This document shows positions 17,474 to 26,095 of a DNA stretch of 64,000 nucleotides, one piece after another. Position 1 is the first letter of the stretch. Every line of letters starts with the position of its first letter. Under the pieces are notes generated by a model. The model was given only the letters and a program-made list of their open reading frames with translations. It ran no database searches and was not told where the DNA came from. The stretch comes from an uncultured Clostridia bacterium (GTDB lineage Bacteria; Bacillota; Clostridia; Oscillospirales; Acutalibacteraceae): positions 1 through 64,000 of the forward strand of contig CANQDR010000005.1 of the NCBI GenBank assembly GCA_947593615.1, given 5' to 3'. The position numbers were made by a program, and so were the translations under genes.

Positions 17474-18769
17474 TTAAATGGAGTCAAAGGCTTCCTGTAA
17501 ATCGAAAATAATATCGTCAATATGCTCCGTACCTATAGAAAGGCGAATTGTGTTCGGTTTAATTCCCTGTTCTGCAAGTTCCTCGGTATTAAGCTGCGAA
17601 TGAGTTGTTGACGCAGGATGAATTGCCAGCGACTTAACGTCTGCAACATTTGCAAGAAGTGAGAAAACCTGAAGATTATCGATAAATTTCTTTGCGGTTT
17701 CCTCATCGCCTTTGATTTCAAATGTAAATATTGAACCTCCGCCGTTGGGGAAGTATTTGTCATAAAGTTTTTTATACGGAGATAACGGAAGCGACGGATG
17801 ATTTACACTTTCTACCTTAGGATGATTTGCAAGGAACTCAACAACCTTTTTGGTGTTTTCAGCATGACGCTCAACCCTTAGAGAAAGCGTTTCAAGGCCC
17901 TGGAGGAATATAAATGCGTGGAACGGCGAAATTGTTGCGCCTGTATCTCTGAGAAGAATTGCACGGATGTATGTTACAAAAGCTGCACCGGGTGCCGCGT
18001 CTGTAAATACAGCGCCGTGATATGATGCGTTCGGCTCTGAAAACTGCGGAAACTTGCCCGACGCTTTCCAGTCAAACTTTCCGCTTTCAATGATTACGCC
18101 GCCGATTGCTGTTCCGTGTCCGCCGATAAATTTTGTTGCTGAATGTACAACAATGTCTGCACCATATTCAAAAGGTCTGAGTAAATACGGAGTTGCAAAT
18201 GTGCTGTCAACAACAAGCGGAATATTATGCTTATGTGCAATTTCTGCAACTTTCTCAATATCAATTATATTTGAGTTTGGATTTCCGAGAGTTTCAATAT
18301 AAAGTGCCCTTGTATTTTCATCAATTGCATTTTCAAATGCACCCTCTTCGTCAGGGTCAACAAATGTTGTCGTGATTCCGTAATTAGGCAATGTATGTTC
18401 AAGCAGATTATATGTACCGCCGTAAATCGTCTTTGCGGCTACAATGTTTTCTCCTGCCTTTGCAAGTGCCTGAATCGTATATGTTACAGCAGCTGCGCCC
18501 GATGAAACCGCCAGTGCAGCCGAGCCGCCCTCAAGTGCTGCAATTCTCTGCTCAAAAATGTCCTGAGTCGGGTTTGTAAGTCTGCCGTAAATGTTTCCCG
18601 CGTCCCTCAAAGCAAATCTGTCAGAGGCATGCTGACTGTTGTGAAATACGTATGATGTAGTTGCATATATAGGAACAGCTCTTGCATCTGTTACGGGGTC
18701 TGCCTGTTCCTGTCCAACGTGAAGCTGAAGTGTTTCAAAATGTAATTTTCTGTCTTTTAATGTACTCAT
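17474..18769 (-). CDS. metY: O-acetylhomoserine sulfhydrylase (aminocarboxypropyltransferase)
   Basis: A Cys/Met-metabolism PLP enzyme of 431 residues, the size of O-acetylhomoserine sulfhydrylases and longer than cystathionine gamma-synthases (about 380). It joins sulfide to O-acetylhomoserine to give homocysteine for methionine. PLP lysine 213 is in [10 protein letters not shown], and the early block YATTSYVF and YGRLTNPT are typical. AGGATA precedes ATG. Its neighbour cysK uses the same sulfide, so the pair is a sulfur assimilation unit. A palindrome about 140 bases upstream may be an operator. Confidence 0.93.
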   Translation of the reverse strand: MSTLKDRKLHFETLQLHVGQEQADPVTDARAVPIYATTSYVFHNSQHASDRFALRDAGNIYGRLTNPTQDIFEQRIAALEGGSAALAVSSGAAAVTYTIQALAKAGENIVAAKTIYGGTYNLLEHTLPNYGITTTFVDPDEEGAFENAIDENTRALYIETLGNPNSNIIDIEKVAEIAHKHNIPLVVDSTFATPYLLRPFEYGADIVVHSATKFIGGHGTAIGGVIIESGKFDWKASGKFPQFSEPNASYHGAVFTDAAPGAAFVTYIRAILLRDTGATISPFHAFIFLQGLETLSLRVERHAENTKKVVEFLANHPKVESVNHPSLPLSPYKKLYDKYFPNGGGSIFTFEIKGDEETAKKFIDNLQVFSLLANVADVKSLAIHPASTTHSQLNTEELAEQGIKPNTIRLSIGTEHIDDIIFDLQEAFDSI

Positions 18770-18909
18770 ATTAATATCCTCTTTTCAAAATATTCAGTAT
18801 TTTTATTATGTTTTTAGCGTAATGACGGTTTGCAATCAAATGTCACATTCGTGTGTCAAAACAACATCGTTTTAGCAATAGTTTCATAAAATCACCGTTT
18901 CCTATATTA

Positions 18910-18926
18910 CCTATTGAATTAATAGG
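18910..18926. promoter_or_regulatory. Palindrome upstream of metY-cysK, candidate operator
   Basis: CCTATT-GAATT-AATAGG is a perfect 6-base inverted repeat around a 5-base centre, 140 bases ahead of the metY start. The size and place would suit a dimeric repressor of sulfur genes (for example an Rrf2/CymR type), but the regulator is not in the window. Apart from this, the 300-base gap 18770-19070 is AT-rich and I see no riboswitch in it. Confidence 0.35.
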
Positions 18927-19070
18927 ATTTGAACTTGTAACTATATATTACCATATATTTTTTAATTGTCAATAGCTTTTTTAACTTTTTTTAAAAATAT
19001 TAATTTTTCTTTAATTTTATTAGAATTAAGGATATTACAATAAAAATATATGCAGATTATATTTTATTCA

Positions 19071-20003
19071 TCACGAAGAACCGAAAATAAAAAATAATAC
19101 GGGAATTGTTATAACCGCACTAAGCTGTGACACCAGCGCCATACTTGCACCTGCTTCGGGATTTTCTCCGTATGCGGACGGAATAATAACCGTATTCAGT
19201 CCAAGGGGCATTGCATGAGCGCAAAGTGTTGCAATAACTATTTCATTGGGAGTGTTAAGCAGCTTTAAAACCGTGGCAGCCACGGCAGGCAAGCCTATAA
19301 GACGTATTGCCGTCACAACGTATGTCCGCCACTGACCAAACAACGACTTCAGCTTGTAGCTTCCTATTACAAAGCCTGTTAATATCATTGCAATCGGCGA
19401 CATACAATTAGCTGCACTTGTAATTATTGTTGTTACAAGATTGAACTTCGGAAAAGAAAGGAGTCCGAGAGCCGCTCCGATAAATAGCGCTATAAAAATG
19501 GGATTTATAAATGATTTAATAGAAAAGCTTTTGCCGCCGTTCGGAACAAGCCACGCAATACCAATTGAGTAAGTAAAAAGATTAAGCGGAAGAGTAAACA
19601 TCATATAATCAAAAAGCTCTATGCTGTCGGCGCCGTATATTCCCGACACCATGGCAGTACCCACAAAACCAAAATTTGAAACCGAAAGCGAATATCTGTA
19701 GATTTTCTGCAAATACGGAGTTTTTCCGAGAAATTTGGAAACAATATATGCGACTGCTATACAAAAAATGAGTATAGCAATACTGTATGCAATAAATCCC
19801 CACTTCTCACTTATATTTTTAACTGTACAGTTTGTGCGGAATGTATTTATTACAACGGCAGGCATTAAAATTCTATTTTCGAGCTTCGAGAATACCATTG
19901 ACGCTTCCTGCGGAAGAAGTTTGAATCTGCACAGGATAAAGCCAATCAGTATAAAAGAAAAAAGTACGGCGATCTGAAAAATAACAGAAGAAAAAATACC
20001 CAA
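19071..20003 (-). CDS. AEC-family (auxin efflux carrier type) transporter
   Basis: An integral membrane protein of 310 residues with about ten hydrophobic segments in two halves, as in the AEC family that exports small carboxylates or amino-acid-like compounds. Recognisable blocks are LILIGFIL at the N-end, RILMPAVVINTF near residue 45 and GLNTVIIPSAYGENPE near 270. It starts with TTG 9 bases behind GGGAG. No ATG fits better. The substrate cannot be told. It stands alone between metY and the DUF1540 gene, with its own terminator region. Confidence 0.85.
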   Translation of the reverse strand: MGIFSSVIFQIAVLFSFILIGFILCRFKLLPQEASMVFSKLENRILMPAVVINTFRTNCTVKNISEKWGFIAYSIAILIFCIAVAYIVSKFLGKTPYLQKIYRYSLSVSNFGFVGTAMVSGIYGADSIELFDYMMFTLPLNLFTYSIGIAWLVPNGGKSFSIKSFINPIFIALFIGAALGLLSFPKFNLVTTIITSAANCMSPIAMILTGFVIGSYKLKSLFGQWRTYVVTAIRLIGLPAVAATVLKLLNTPNEIVIATLCAHAMPLGLNTVIIPSAYGENPEAGASMALVSQLSAVITIPVLFFIFGSS

Positions 20004-20038
20004 TATAAGCCGCTCCCTTGAAAAGTTTTAATTATATA

Positions 20039-20074
20039 GAAAGCGCCCTCAACCGCATAGGCTGAGGGTGCTTT
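20039..20074 (-). terminator. Terminator between DUF1540 gene and AEC transporter
   Basis: AAAGCGCCCTCA and TGAGGGTGCTTT form a 12-base arm stem with one G-T pair, just after the DUF1540 stop. Confidence 0.7.
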
Positions 20075-20087
20075 GTGCGGGATTAGA

Positions 20088-20270
20088 TTACTTGCATTCG
20101 CACTTTGCTTCAAAGCTCTGACAGTCTGTGCACTGACAAACTGTCGGGTTTGCTTCATGTGTGCCGACCTTTATTGCTTCAAGTGAGCAAAAGTTCTTTG
20201 TGTTGTTGTGGTTTTTGCAGTTTGTAACTGTGCAAACAATGCTCTGGTTTGCGTATGAGTTGTCAATCAT
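20088..20270 (-). CDS. DUF1540 small cysteine-rich protein
   Basis: I chose ATG 20270 because GAGGTG lies 6 bases ahead. The upstream in-frame start at 20321 would place coding over a palindrome. The 60-residue protein has the DUF1540 pattern: IVCTVTNCKNH, then NFCSLEAIKVGT, then TVCQCTDCQSF and a CEC tail. The spaced Cys residues suggest metal binding. Its role is unknown. These genes are common in spore-forming Clostridia. Confidence 0.8.
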   Translation of the reverse strand: MIDNSYANQSIVCTVTNCKNHNNTKNFCSLEAIKVGTHEANPTVCQCTDCQSFEAKCECK

Positions 20271-20311
20271 TTCATTCACCTCAAAAGTTTTTAACGGATT
20301 ATCCGCTTTGC

Positions 20312-20338
20312 AACTATGCACAATCAGTGTGCATAGTT
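20312..20338. promoter_or_regulatory. Perfect 11-bp inverted repeat upstream of DUF1540 gene
   Basis: AACTATGCACA and TGTGCATAGTT flank ATCAG. It lies between the divergent DUF1540 gene and the gene at 20436, and may be an operator or an RNA hairpin in the DUF1540 leader. Confidence 0.45.
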
Positions 20339-20435
20339 AATTGTGCAAAGTTGCATTTATTATTCTTGCAAAATAAAATCAAAATATACTGCACATATTT
20401 GACTTTTCGCAATAAAATGTATTGAGGTGAATTAC

Positions 20436-20768
20436 ATGAATGTTTTATCTGCTGTTTTACTCGTTGTTTTTGCCGTAATCGGCGTAATTGCATTTGTTCG
20501 CGAGATATCGTATTATCTTTTCAGATATAAGAATGATAACTCAATAATGTTTGTAACACCTATTGACGGAAAATGCGATGACGCTGAATTTATGCTGAGA
20601 AGTGCTGCCGCTAAAGTTAAGTGGGTAAGCAGAGGTAAACACAATTATGTAATATGCCTTGACTGTGATATGGATGATGAAACTAAAAGGATTTGCGAAA
20701 ATATCTGCAATGAATACGGTTTTGCAAAACTTATCAGCAGAAATGAGTTTTTTGAGTTATTAAAGTAA
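20436..20768 (+). CDS. Small membrane-anchored protein of unknown function
   Basis: 110 residues from ATG 20436, placed 6 bases behind GAGGTG. The earlier in-frame GTG at 20427 lies inside the ribosome site. One N-terminal membrane segment (about residues 5-24) is followed by a charged soluble domain with C-L-D-C-D near residue 75. I recognise no family. It is divergent from the DUF1540 gene and ends in a good terminator. Confidence 0.65.
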   Translation: MNVLSAVLLVVFAVIGVIAFVREISYYLFRYKNDNSIMFVTPIDGKCDDAEFMLRSAAAKVKWVSRGKHNYVICLDCDMDDETKRICENICNEYGFAKLISRNEFFELLK

Positions 20769-20787
20769 AAGTAATTCCCCCTGATAA

Positions 20788-20822
20788 AAAATCCGCCGGT
20801 GTATAAACATCGGCGGATTTTT
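20788..20822 (+). terminator. Terminator after the 20436 gene
   Basis: AAAATCCGCCG and CGGCGGATTTT form a stem followed by T residues. Confidence 0.8.
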
Positions 20823-21003
20823 CGGTTTATCGCTTTTAACAATTTCAACTATATGGGCGAATGTACAATGCAAAATTGCAAATTCTCCCCTATATTCTTA
20901 CATATGATATTCTTACATATGCTTTTATGATTATTAAATATAGCTATTGTTATGAGTCAGAAAATGAGTTATAATACTATTATATGATAATTTAGGCAAA
21001 AAT

Positions 21004-21708
21004 TTACTGAATAGACTTTTTGCGGATAAGTATAATGGGAGTTGTCTGCTTTCCCTGACCGCAGGGATTGTCGGCAATAAGACCGTGAAGCTCCTCTTCC
21101 GACAAAGTAATATCCGAAGAATAACCCAGAACTTCCTGTCCCAAGTCATTCGCGTCAACTATCATACAGCTCATACCGAGCTTTTCTTTTATCTCATCAC
21201 ACACACCTGACGGATTTTCGGGATTTTCTATGCCAATATCGCGGTATTCACTCCATATATGGTCATAAAAGCCGTCAAGACCTGCAACTTCTTGTCCTAC
21301 AATTTCGTAGAACACTCCCCTCTTGCCGAAGATTTTGCAGACGCCTCCTGCGAGGCTCGCCCAAATTACTTTTAGTAATCCGACCTTTGAAATTGCATAC
21401 TGCATTTTAATTGTTTCTCCAACGCCGACGCCCGTGTCTGGGTGAGAAGCAAATTTTGAAAGAAACTTTGCCCAAAATCCGATTTTGAGGTCTTCTCTCT
21501 TAACTACTCGGTTCTGACACAGCGCAATAATTTTTTCGCTTGACGATACTATATCGCCCTCTTCATAAAGCGGAGCAACATATTTTTTGAAAATTTCAAT
21601 ATAGTCCTCGCCCTGCTTTATAAAATGAGTTTTGATTGCGTGGCGCATATAGGTAGTTCCGTTTACGGTAATATCTACATTCTTGCCTTCATTTGCAACA
21701 AATTCCAT
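21004..21708 (-). CDS. CofE-like (F420-0 gamma-glutamyl ligase family) protein
   Basis: 234 residues from ATG 21708, set 8 bases behind GGAGG. The 15-base longer frame begins with TTG inside that region. The block EEGDIVSSSEKIIALCQNR and the later GLDGFYDHIW, DANDLGQEVLG and LIADNPCGQGKQTTPIILIR resemble the CofE/F420-0:glutamate ligase fold. Many Clostridia that lack coenzyme F420 carry such homologues, so the real substrate is uncertain. No other F420 gene is in the window. It is convergent with the 20436 gene and divergent from recD2. Confidence 0.65.
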   Translation of the reverse strand: MEFVANEGKNVDITVNGTTYMRHAIKTHFIKQGEDYIEIFKKYVAPLYEEGDIVSSSEKIIALCQNRVVKREDLKIGFWAKFLSKFASHPDTGVGVGETIKMQYAISKVGLLKVIWASLAGGVCKIFGKRGVFYEIVGQEVAGLDGFYDHIWSEYRDIGIENPENPSGVCDEIKEKLGMSCMIVDANDLGQEVLGYSSDITLSEEELHGLIADNPCGQGKQTTPIILIRKKSIQ

Positions 21709-21833
21709 TTCTATAACCTCCAAAGCACAAAGCTTTTATCATTATTTTCAGCCACAATTAATTATATATTATTTAACAATATTTATCAACTGTAAGATTT
21801 AATATAGAATTTTTTAGTTTAAGGACTTTTTTT

Positions 21834-24050
21834 ATGAATAACGAAAATCTGCTTCAGCTCGAGGGAGCTGTAGAAAATATCGTTTACCGAAATGAGCAAA
21901 ACGGATACACGGTAATTGAAATTTCTGACGGTGACGATTACATCACGGCTGTCGGCATTATGCCGCAGGCAGGCGTAGGCGATACAGTAAAGCTTACAGG
22001 CACATACACAACTCACCGCAGTTACGGACGTCAGTTTTCCGCCCAAACCTGCGAAATATGCCGTCCTACTGAAAGCGCCGATATTCTCAGATACCTTTCC
22101 TCGGGAGCAGTCAAGGGCATCGGCGCTTCGACCGCGCAAAGACTCGTTGCAGAATTTGGTGAATCGACCCTTGACGTTATGGAAAATCAGCCCGAGCGCG
22201 TTGCAATGCTTAAAGGAATTTCAAAAAGCAAAGCCGAAGATTTTTCACTTCAATTAAAAACAAATACAGGCGTCCGCACGCTTATGCTTTATCTCGGCGA
22301 ATACGGAATTTCAAATACTGCTTCTGTCAAAATTTTCAATGCTTTCGGGTCTGGCTGCGTTGACCGCATTAAAGAAAACCCATATATTCTCTGTCAGGGT
22401 GACTTCGGTGTATCGTTTGAAAGCGCAGATTTTATAGCCAAAAAAGAAAACCTTGAACCCGACAGCAGCGTGCGCCTGAGAGCAGGCATTACATACATAT
22501 TAAAGCATAATGAGCACAACGGACATACCTGTCTGCCGAAAGAAAAGCTGTTGGAAATCTCCGCTGATTTTCTCAAAGCAGATTTAGAAAAAATCAACGA
22601 ATGTATGGACGAAATGCTGTTTGACCGCTCGCTTATCGGTGATACAATTGATGATAACGAGTTTGTGTTCACTCCGCAGCTTCATTTGAGTGAAATGTAT
22701 ATTTCGTCAAGAATTAAAATGCTTCTCAAATTTCCGTCAGAGAAAATTAAAAACATTGACAGGGAAATAGAAAAATGTGAAAAGTCCGACGGTATAATCT
22801 ATGCCGATTTACAGAAAAAAGCGATTACCTCCGCATTATCCGAGGGTATGCTCGTACTTACGGGAGGACCGGGAACAGGAAAAACAACGACTTTGAATGC
22901 CATTATTAAAATAATGAAAAACAAAGGCAAAAAGGTGCTTTTGTCCGCTCCTACGGGTCGTGCGGCTCAGAGAATTAGCGAGCTTACAGGCGATGAAGCA
23001 AAAACGCTTCACCGTCTTTTGGAGGTAAGCTGGGACAAGCACGATAACCCTGTTTTCAATAAAAATGAACGCAATCAGCTTAAATGCGATGCTCTGATTG
23101 TTGACGAGGTTTCTATGGTAGACACCTTTATTTTTGAGAGTGTTATGCGCGCTCTGCCTTTGGGATGCAGACTGATACTTGTCGGCGACTCTGACCAGCT
23201 TCCGTCCGTGGGACCGGGAAATGTGCTCGGCGACATAATAAACAGCAATATAATTCCTGTTGTCAGACTAAATGAGATTTTCCGTCAGGCTCAGCAAAGC
23301 CTTATCGTTACCAATGCACACAAAATCGTGAACGGGCAAATGCCGGTTCTTAATTCGGCGGACAAGGACTTCTTTTTTCTAAAAAGGAATATTAAAAGTG
23401 ATGTCACAAACGTCATAATTGACCTGTGCACGAACAGGCTTCCCAATGCCTACGGATATTCCGCATTTGAGAATATACAGGTGCTTGCTCCCTCGAAAAA
23501 GGGCGAGCTTGGAACTGCGGAACTGAATTTCAAGCTGCAAAATGCGCTCAATCCAAAATCTGAAAACAAATCTGAGGTTACTATAGGCTCAAAAACTTTT
23601 CGCACAGGCGATAAGGTTATGCAGATAAAAAACAACTATGATATACTCTGGTATAAAGACGACGGCGAAACAGGCGAGGGAATTTTTAACGGCGATATAG
23701 GAATAATAGAAACAATTGATAAAAAAGTAAAAACTATAAAAATTAATTTCTATGACAAAACTGCTGTCTATACATATGATTATGCCTCGGATCTTGACTT
23801 TGCCTACGCAGTTACGGTTCACAAAAGCCAGGGCAATGAGTTTGACGCCGTAATTATCCCTATGTTTTCTGGGCCTCCGCAGCTTTACTACAGAAATCTG
23901 CTTTACACAGCGGTAACAAGAGCAAAGAAAACTCTGATTCTTGTGGGCAATCCGCAGACAGTTGAATATATGGTAAACAACAACCGCCGTACCAAAAGAT
24001 ACAGCGGACTAAAAGAATTTTTATTACGTGATGATGACGGACTTTATTAA
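21834..24050 (+). CDS. recD2: RecD2-type DNA helicase
   Basis: A 738-residue superfamily 1B 5'-3' helicase for DNA repair. The N-terminal OB-like and helix-hairpin-helix parts (about 1-200) are those of RecD2, which works without RecBC. Walker A GGPGTGKTTTL is near residue 343, Walker B LIVDEVSMVD near 420, VGDSDQLPSVGPGN near 450 and the last motif VHKSQGNEFDAVI near 660. The length agrees with the family. AAGGAC precedes ATG 21834. The stop overlaps the start of the comF-family gene, so both share an mRNA. Confidence 0.95.
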   Translation: MNNENLLQLEGAVENIVYRNEQNGYTVIEISDGDDYITAVGIMPQAGVGDTVKLTGTYTTHRSYGRQFSAQTCEICRPTESADILRYLSSGAVKGIGASTAQRLVAEFGESTLDVMENQPERVAMLKGISKSKAEDFSLQLKTNTGVRTLMLYLGEYGISNTASVKIFNAFGSGCVDRIKENPYILCQGDFGVSFESADFIAKKENLEPDSSVRLRAGITYILKHNEHNGHTCLPKEKLLEISADFLKADLEKINECMDEMLFDRSLIGDTIDDNEFVFTPQLHLSEMYISSRIKMLLKFPSEKIKNIDREIEKCEKSDGIIYADLQKKAITSALSEGMLVLTGGPGTGKTTTLNAIIKIMKNKGKKVLLSAPTGRAAQRISELTGDEAKTLHRLLEVSWDKHDNPVFNKNERNQLKCDALIVDEVSMVDTFIFESVMRALPLGCRLILVGDSDQLPSVGPGNVLGDIINSNIIPVVRLNEIFRQAQQSLIVTNAHKIVNGQMPVLNSADKDFFFLKRNIKSDVTNVIIDLCTNRLPNAYGYSAFENIQVLAPSKKGELGTAELNFKLQNALNPKSENKSEVTIGSKTFRTGDKVMQIKNNYDILWYKDDGETGEGIFNGDIGIIETIDKKVKTIKINFYDKTAVYTYDYASDLDFAYAVTVHKSQGNEFDAVIIPMFSGPPQLYYRNLLYTAVTRAKKTLILVGNPQTVEYMVNNNRRTKRYSGLKEFLLRDDDGLY

Positions 24051-24696
24051 AAAAATTATAAACGCAGTATATGACTGTCTGTTTCCCGTCAGATGTCCCT
24101 ACTGCGGAAAGGTAATCAATAAAAACGATTATGCCTGTACTGACTGCAAAAAGTTGTTTCCCGAAAAGTCAATTGAAAGATATGCCGTCGGCGGATATAA
24201 ATGCGTATCACCCTTTCCATACAGCGGAATTTTCAGCAAGGCAGTAAAAAAATTCAAATTCGGCAACTGCGGCGGATATTCAAAACAGCTGTCATTTATG
24301 GTGGTACAAAGCATACTGCAAACATATAATATTTCAGAAATTGATGTTGTTACCTGTGTTCCCATGCACAAAAAATCACTGAAAAAACGCGGATACAATC
24401 ATTCTCAACTTCTTGCAAAGGAATGTGCGCAAATAATGAATATTCCGTATGCAGATTTGCTTAAAAAAACACGTGAAAATAAAGCTCAACATAGTATAAA
24501 AGCCAACAAACGAGCCGATAATGTCAAGGGTGTTTATGAAATAATCAGTAAAGATTCAGTCAAAAACAAAAATATTCTGCTCATTGATGACATAATAACA
24601 ACGGGAAACACTTTAGGCGAATGTTCAAGAATACTGACTCAACACGGCTGTAAAGCAGTAAACTGCGCTGTGTTATGCAGTGTTGATTCACACTAA
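24031..24696 (+). CDS. ComF-family phosphoribosyltransferase-like protein
   Basis: About 221 residues. The start overlaps the last 20 bases of recD2, with ATG 24031 or 24034 both possible. An N-terminal zinc motif CPYCGK...CTDCKK (residues about 20-40) is followed by a phosphoribosyltransferase fold with the PRPP loop LLIDDIITTGNTL near residue 187. ComF homologues are linked to DNA uptake in competent bacteria. Here the pairing with recD2 hints at a DNA-handling role, which is inference. Confidence 0.9.
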   Translation: MMTDFIKKIINAVYDCLFPVRCPYCGKVINKNDYACTDCKKLFPEKSIERYAVGGYKCVSPFPYSGIFSKAVKKFKFGNCGGYSKQLSFMVVQSILQTYNISEIDVVTCVPMHKKSLKKRGYNHSQLLAKECAQIMNIPYADLLKKTRENKAQHSIKANKRADNVKGVYEIISKDSVKNKNILLIDDIITTGNTLGECSRILTQHGCKAVNCAVLCSVDSH

Positions 24697-24703
24697 TATA
24701 TTC

Positions 24704-24732
24704 TTGAAATATGTATTATATTGTAATATAAT
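24704..24732 (+). promoter_or_regulatory. Promoter of the mreB-family gene, overlapped by a palindrome
   Basis: TTGAAA (24704-24709) and TATAAT (24727-24732) are 17 bases apart. The perfect 11-base inverted repeat TGTATTATATT-GT-AATATAATACA (24712-24735) covers the spacer and the -10 box, so a bound repressor would block the polymerase. It could instead be a weak terminator of the comF gene. Confidence 0.55.
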
Positions 24733-24765
24733 ACACTTAATTAATATTAACAATGGAGCGATTTT

Positions 24766-25782
24766 ATGGATATTGCAATTGACCTCGGCTCGGACAGAAC
24801 AAGGGTCTTTATAGAAAACAAAGGCAAAGTGCTTGATGAAGCAAGCGTTGTGACCTATGACATTGACACAGGTGAAATATATTCCGTAGGCGATAAAGCA
24901 TATGCAATGATTGGCAAAACGCCGGTAGGAGTAAAAGCAGTTCATCCTCTTGACAGCGGAGTGATTGCAGAGTCCGACCTTGTGGAGGATATGGTTTCGA
25001 TTCTGCTTAAAGAGGTGTGTTCGGCAAAGGTAGTAATGCCGAGAGTAGTTACGTCTATTCCCTGCGATGTTACCGAGGTTGAGAAACGCGCTGTAGTCAA
25101 TGCAGTAAGCTCATTTGGAGTAAGACGAGTTTATTTGATTGAAAGTCCCAAGGCGGCGGCTATGGGGTGCGGAATTGATATTACAGGCGCGCACGGAGTA
25201 ATGATTGCAGACATAGGAAGCGGAACCGCCGACATTGCAGTTTTGTCGCTGGGCGGAATATCAATTTCAAAGAGCATTAAACACGCAGGCTGTGCTATGG
25301 ATGAAGAGATCATAAAATACATCAGAAAGCAGTATAACCTGATTATAGGCACAAATATGGCAGAAAGCTGTAAGAAAGCAGTGGGCTGTGTAAAAGTGCC
25401 CGCCGAGCCAAAAACATTCAGAGTAAAAGGCAGAGACGCTGTAAGCGGACTGCCCAGATTTGTTGAAGTAGGTTCAGAAGAAATAAAAAATGCAATTGAA
25501 GAAATCTCAATGGAAATAGTAAATGCAATTAAAGATGTGCTTGAAAAAACTCCGCCGGAACTTATCGGAGACATATATACCGACGGAATAATTTTGACGG
25601 GCGGTCTTGCAAAGCTTACAGGCTTTGCAAAGCTTGTAAGCGAAGCAACAAAGCTGAGGGTTCGTGTGCACAAATCTGCTGAGGACTGCGTAATAATGGG
25701 GTGCGGCAAGGCGATAAAATATATCGGTGAAACCGAAAAAGTTCAGTCAAGCGGCATATCACCTCTGCTTGCGGCATTTTGA
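24766..25782 (+). CDS. mreB: MreB/Mbl-family actin-like cell shape protein
   Basis: An actin-fold ATPase of 338 residues that polymerises under the membrane and guides wall synthesis. Phosphate 1 is near DLGSDRTRV (residues 5-13), the connect and phosphate 2 block is IADIGSGTADIAVL near 150, the MDEEIIKYIRKQYNL block near 180 is typical of MreB, and the adenosine block ILTGGLAKLTG is near 283. The sequence is somewhat divergent from textbook MreB (SDRTRV in place of TANTLI), so an Mbl or other paralogue is possible. TGGAGCG precedes the ATG. No mreC or mreD follows. Confidence 0.85.
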   Translation: MDIAIDLGSDRTRVFIENKGKVLDEASVVTYDIDTGEIYSVGDKAYAMIGKTPVGVKAVHPLDSGVIAESDLVEDMVSILLKEVCSAKVVMPRVVTSIPCDVTEVEKRAVVNAVSSFGVRRVYLIESPKAAAMGCGIDITGAHGVMIADIGSGTADIAVLSLGGISISKSIKHAGCAMDEEIIKYIRKQYNLIIGTNMAESCKKAVGCVKVPAEPKTFRVKGRDAVSGLPRFVEVGSEEIKNAIEEISMEIVNAIKDVLEKTPPELIGDIYTDGIILTGGLAKLTGFAKLVSEATKLRVRVHKSAEDCVIMGCGKAIKYIGETEKVQSSGISPLLAAF

Positions 25783-25796
25783 TAAAATTCATTAAA

Positions 25797-25979
25797 AGCG
25801 GCGGAATGACGCCGCTCACAATTCGGGCAGGCGGTGTGTCAAATCAGATGTCTTTTTACCCAAATATCGCTGACCAGTTTCCTATACAACAAAATGAAAA
25901 CCCCGATATACCAACTAAAAAGGTTATCGGGGCTTTTCAATGCATAAGAAAAACGCCTGTGCATAAAGCACAGGCGTTT
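25797..25979 (+). terminator. Three successive hairpins after the mreB-family gene
   Basis: AGCGGCG...CGCCGCT (25797-25817) directly follows mreB. Then come CCCCGATA...TATCGGGG (25901-25932) and AAACGCCTGTGC-ATAAA-GCACAGGCGTTT (25951-25979) with T-runs. The last two recur downstream of the other genes of this block. The apparent frame 25779-26003 over them is not a gene. Confidence 0.75.
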
Positions 25980-26000
25980 TTAAAGAAAGAAGAAAAATTA
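25814..26000. repeat. Intergenic repeat, copy 1
   Basis: About 185 bases that recur at 29377-29563 with a few changes. They share CTCACAATTC, GGCAGGCGGTGTGTCAAATC, the CCCCGATA hairpin and the GCCTGTGC hairpin. The right third recurs again at about 32352-32405. The copies mark the edges of duplicated gene units. Confidence 0.8.
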
Positions 26001-26095
26001 TGAAAAGCAATATTAAGTCATAAGCGTTAATCAATTAATAATTAAATAACTAATAAAATATCTATAATTCATAAATATATAGAAATTTCAATTAA

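Noticed and set aside
18770..19070. SAM or other riboswitch before metY
   Set aside because: No conserved SAM riboswitch core or terminator hairpin is seen. Only the 17-bp palindrome stands out.
25779..26003. 74-codon plus-strand frame after mreB
   Set aside because: It overlaps three terminator hairpins and the intergenic repeat. The second repeat copy does not keep the frame.
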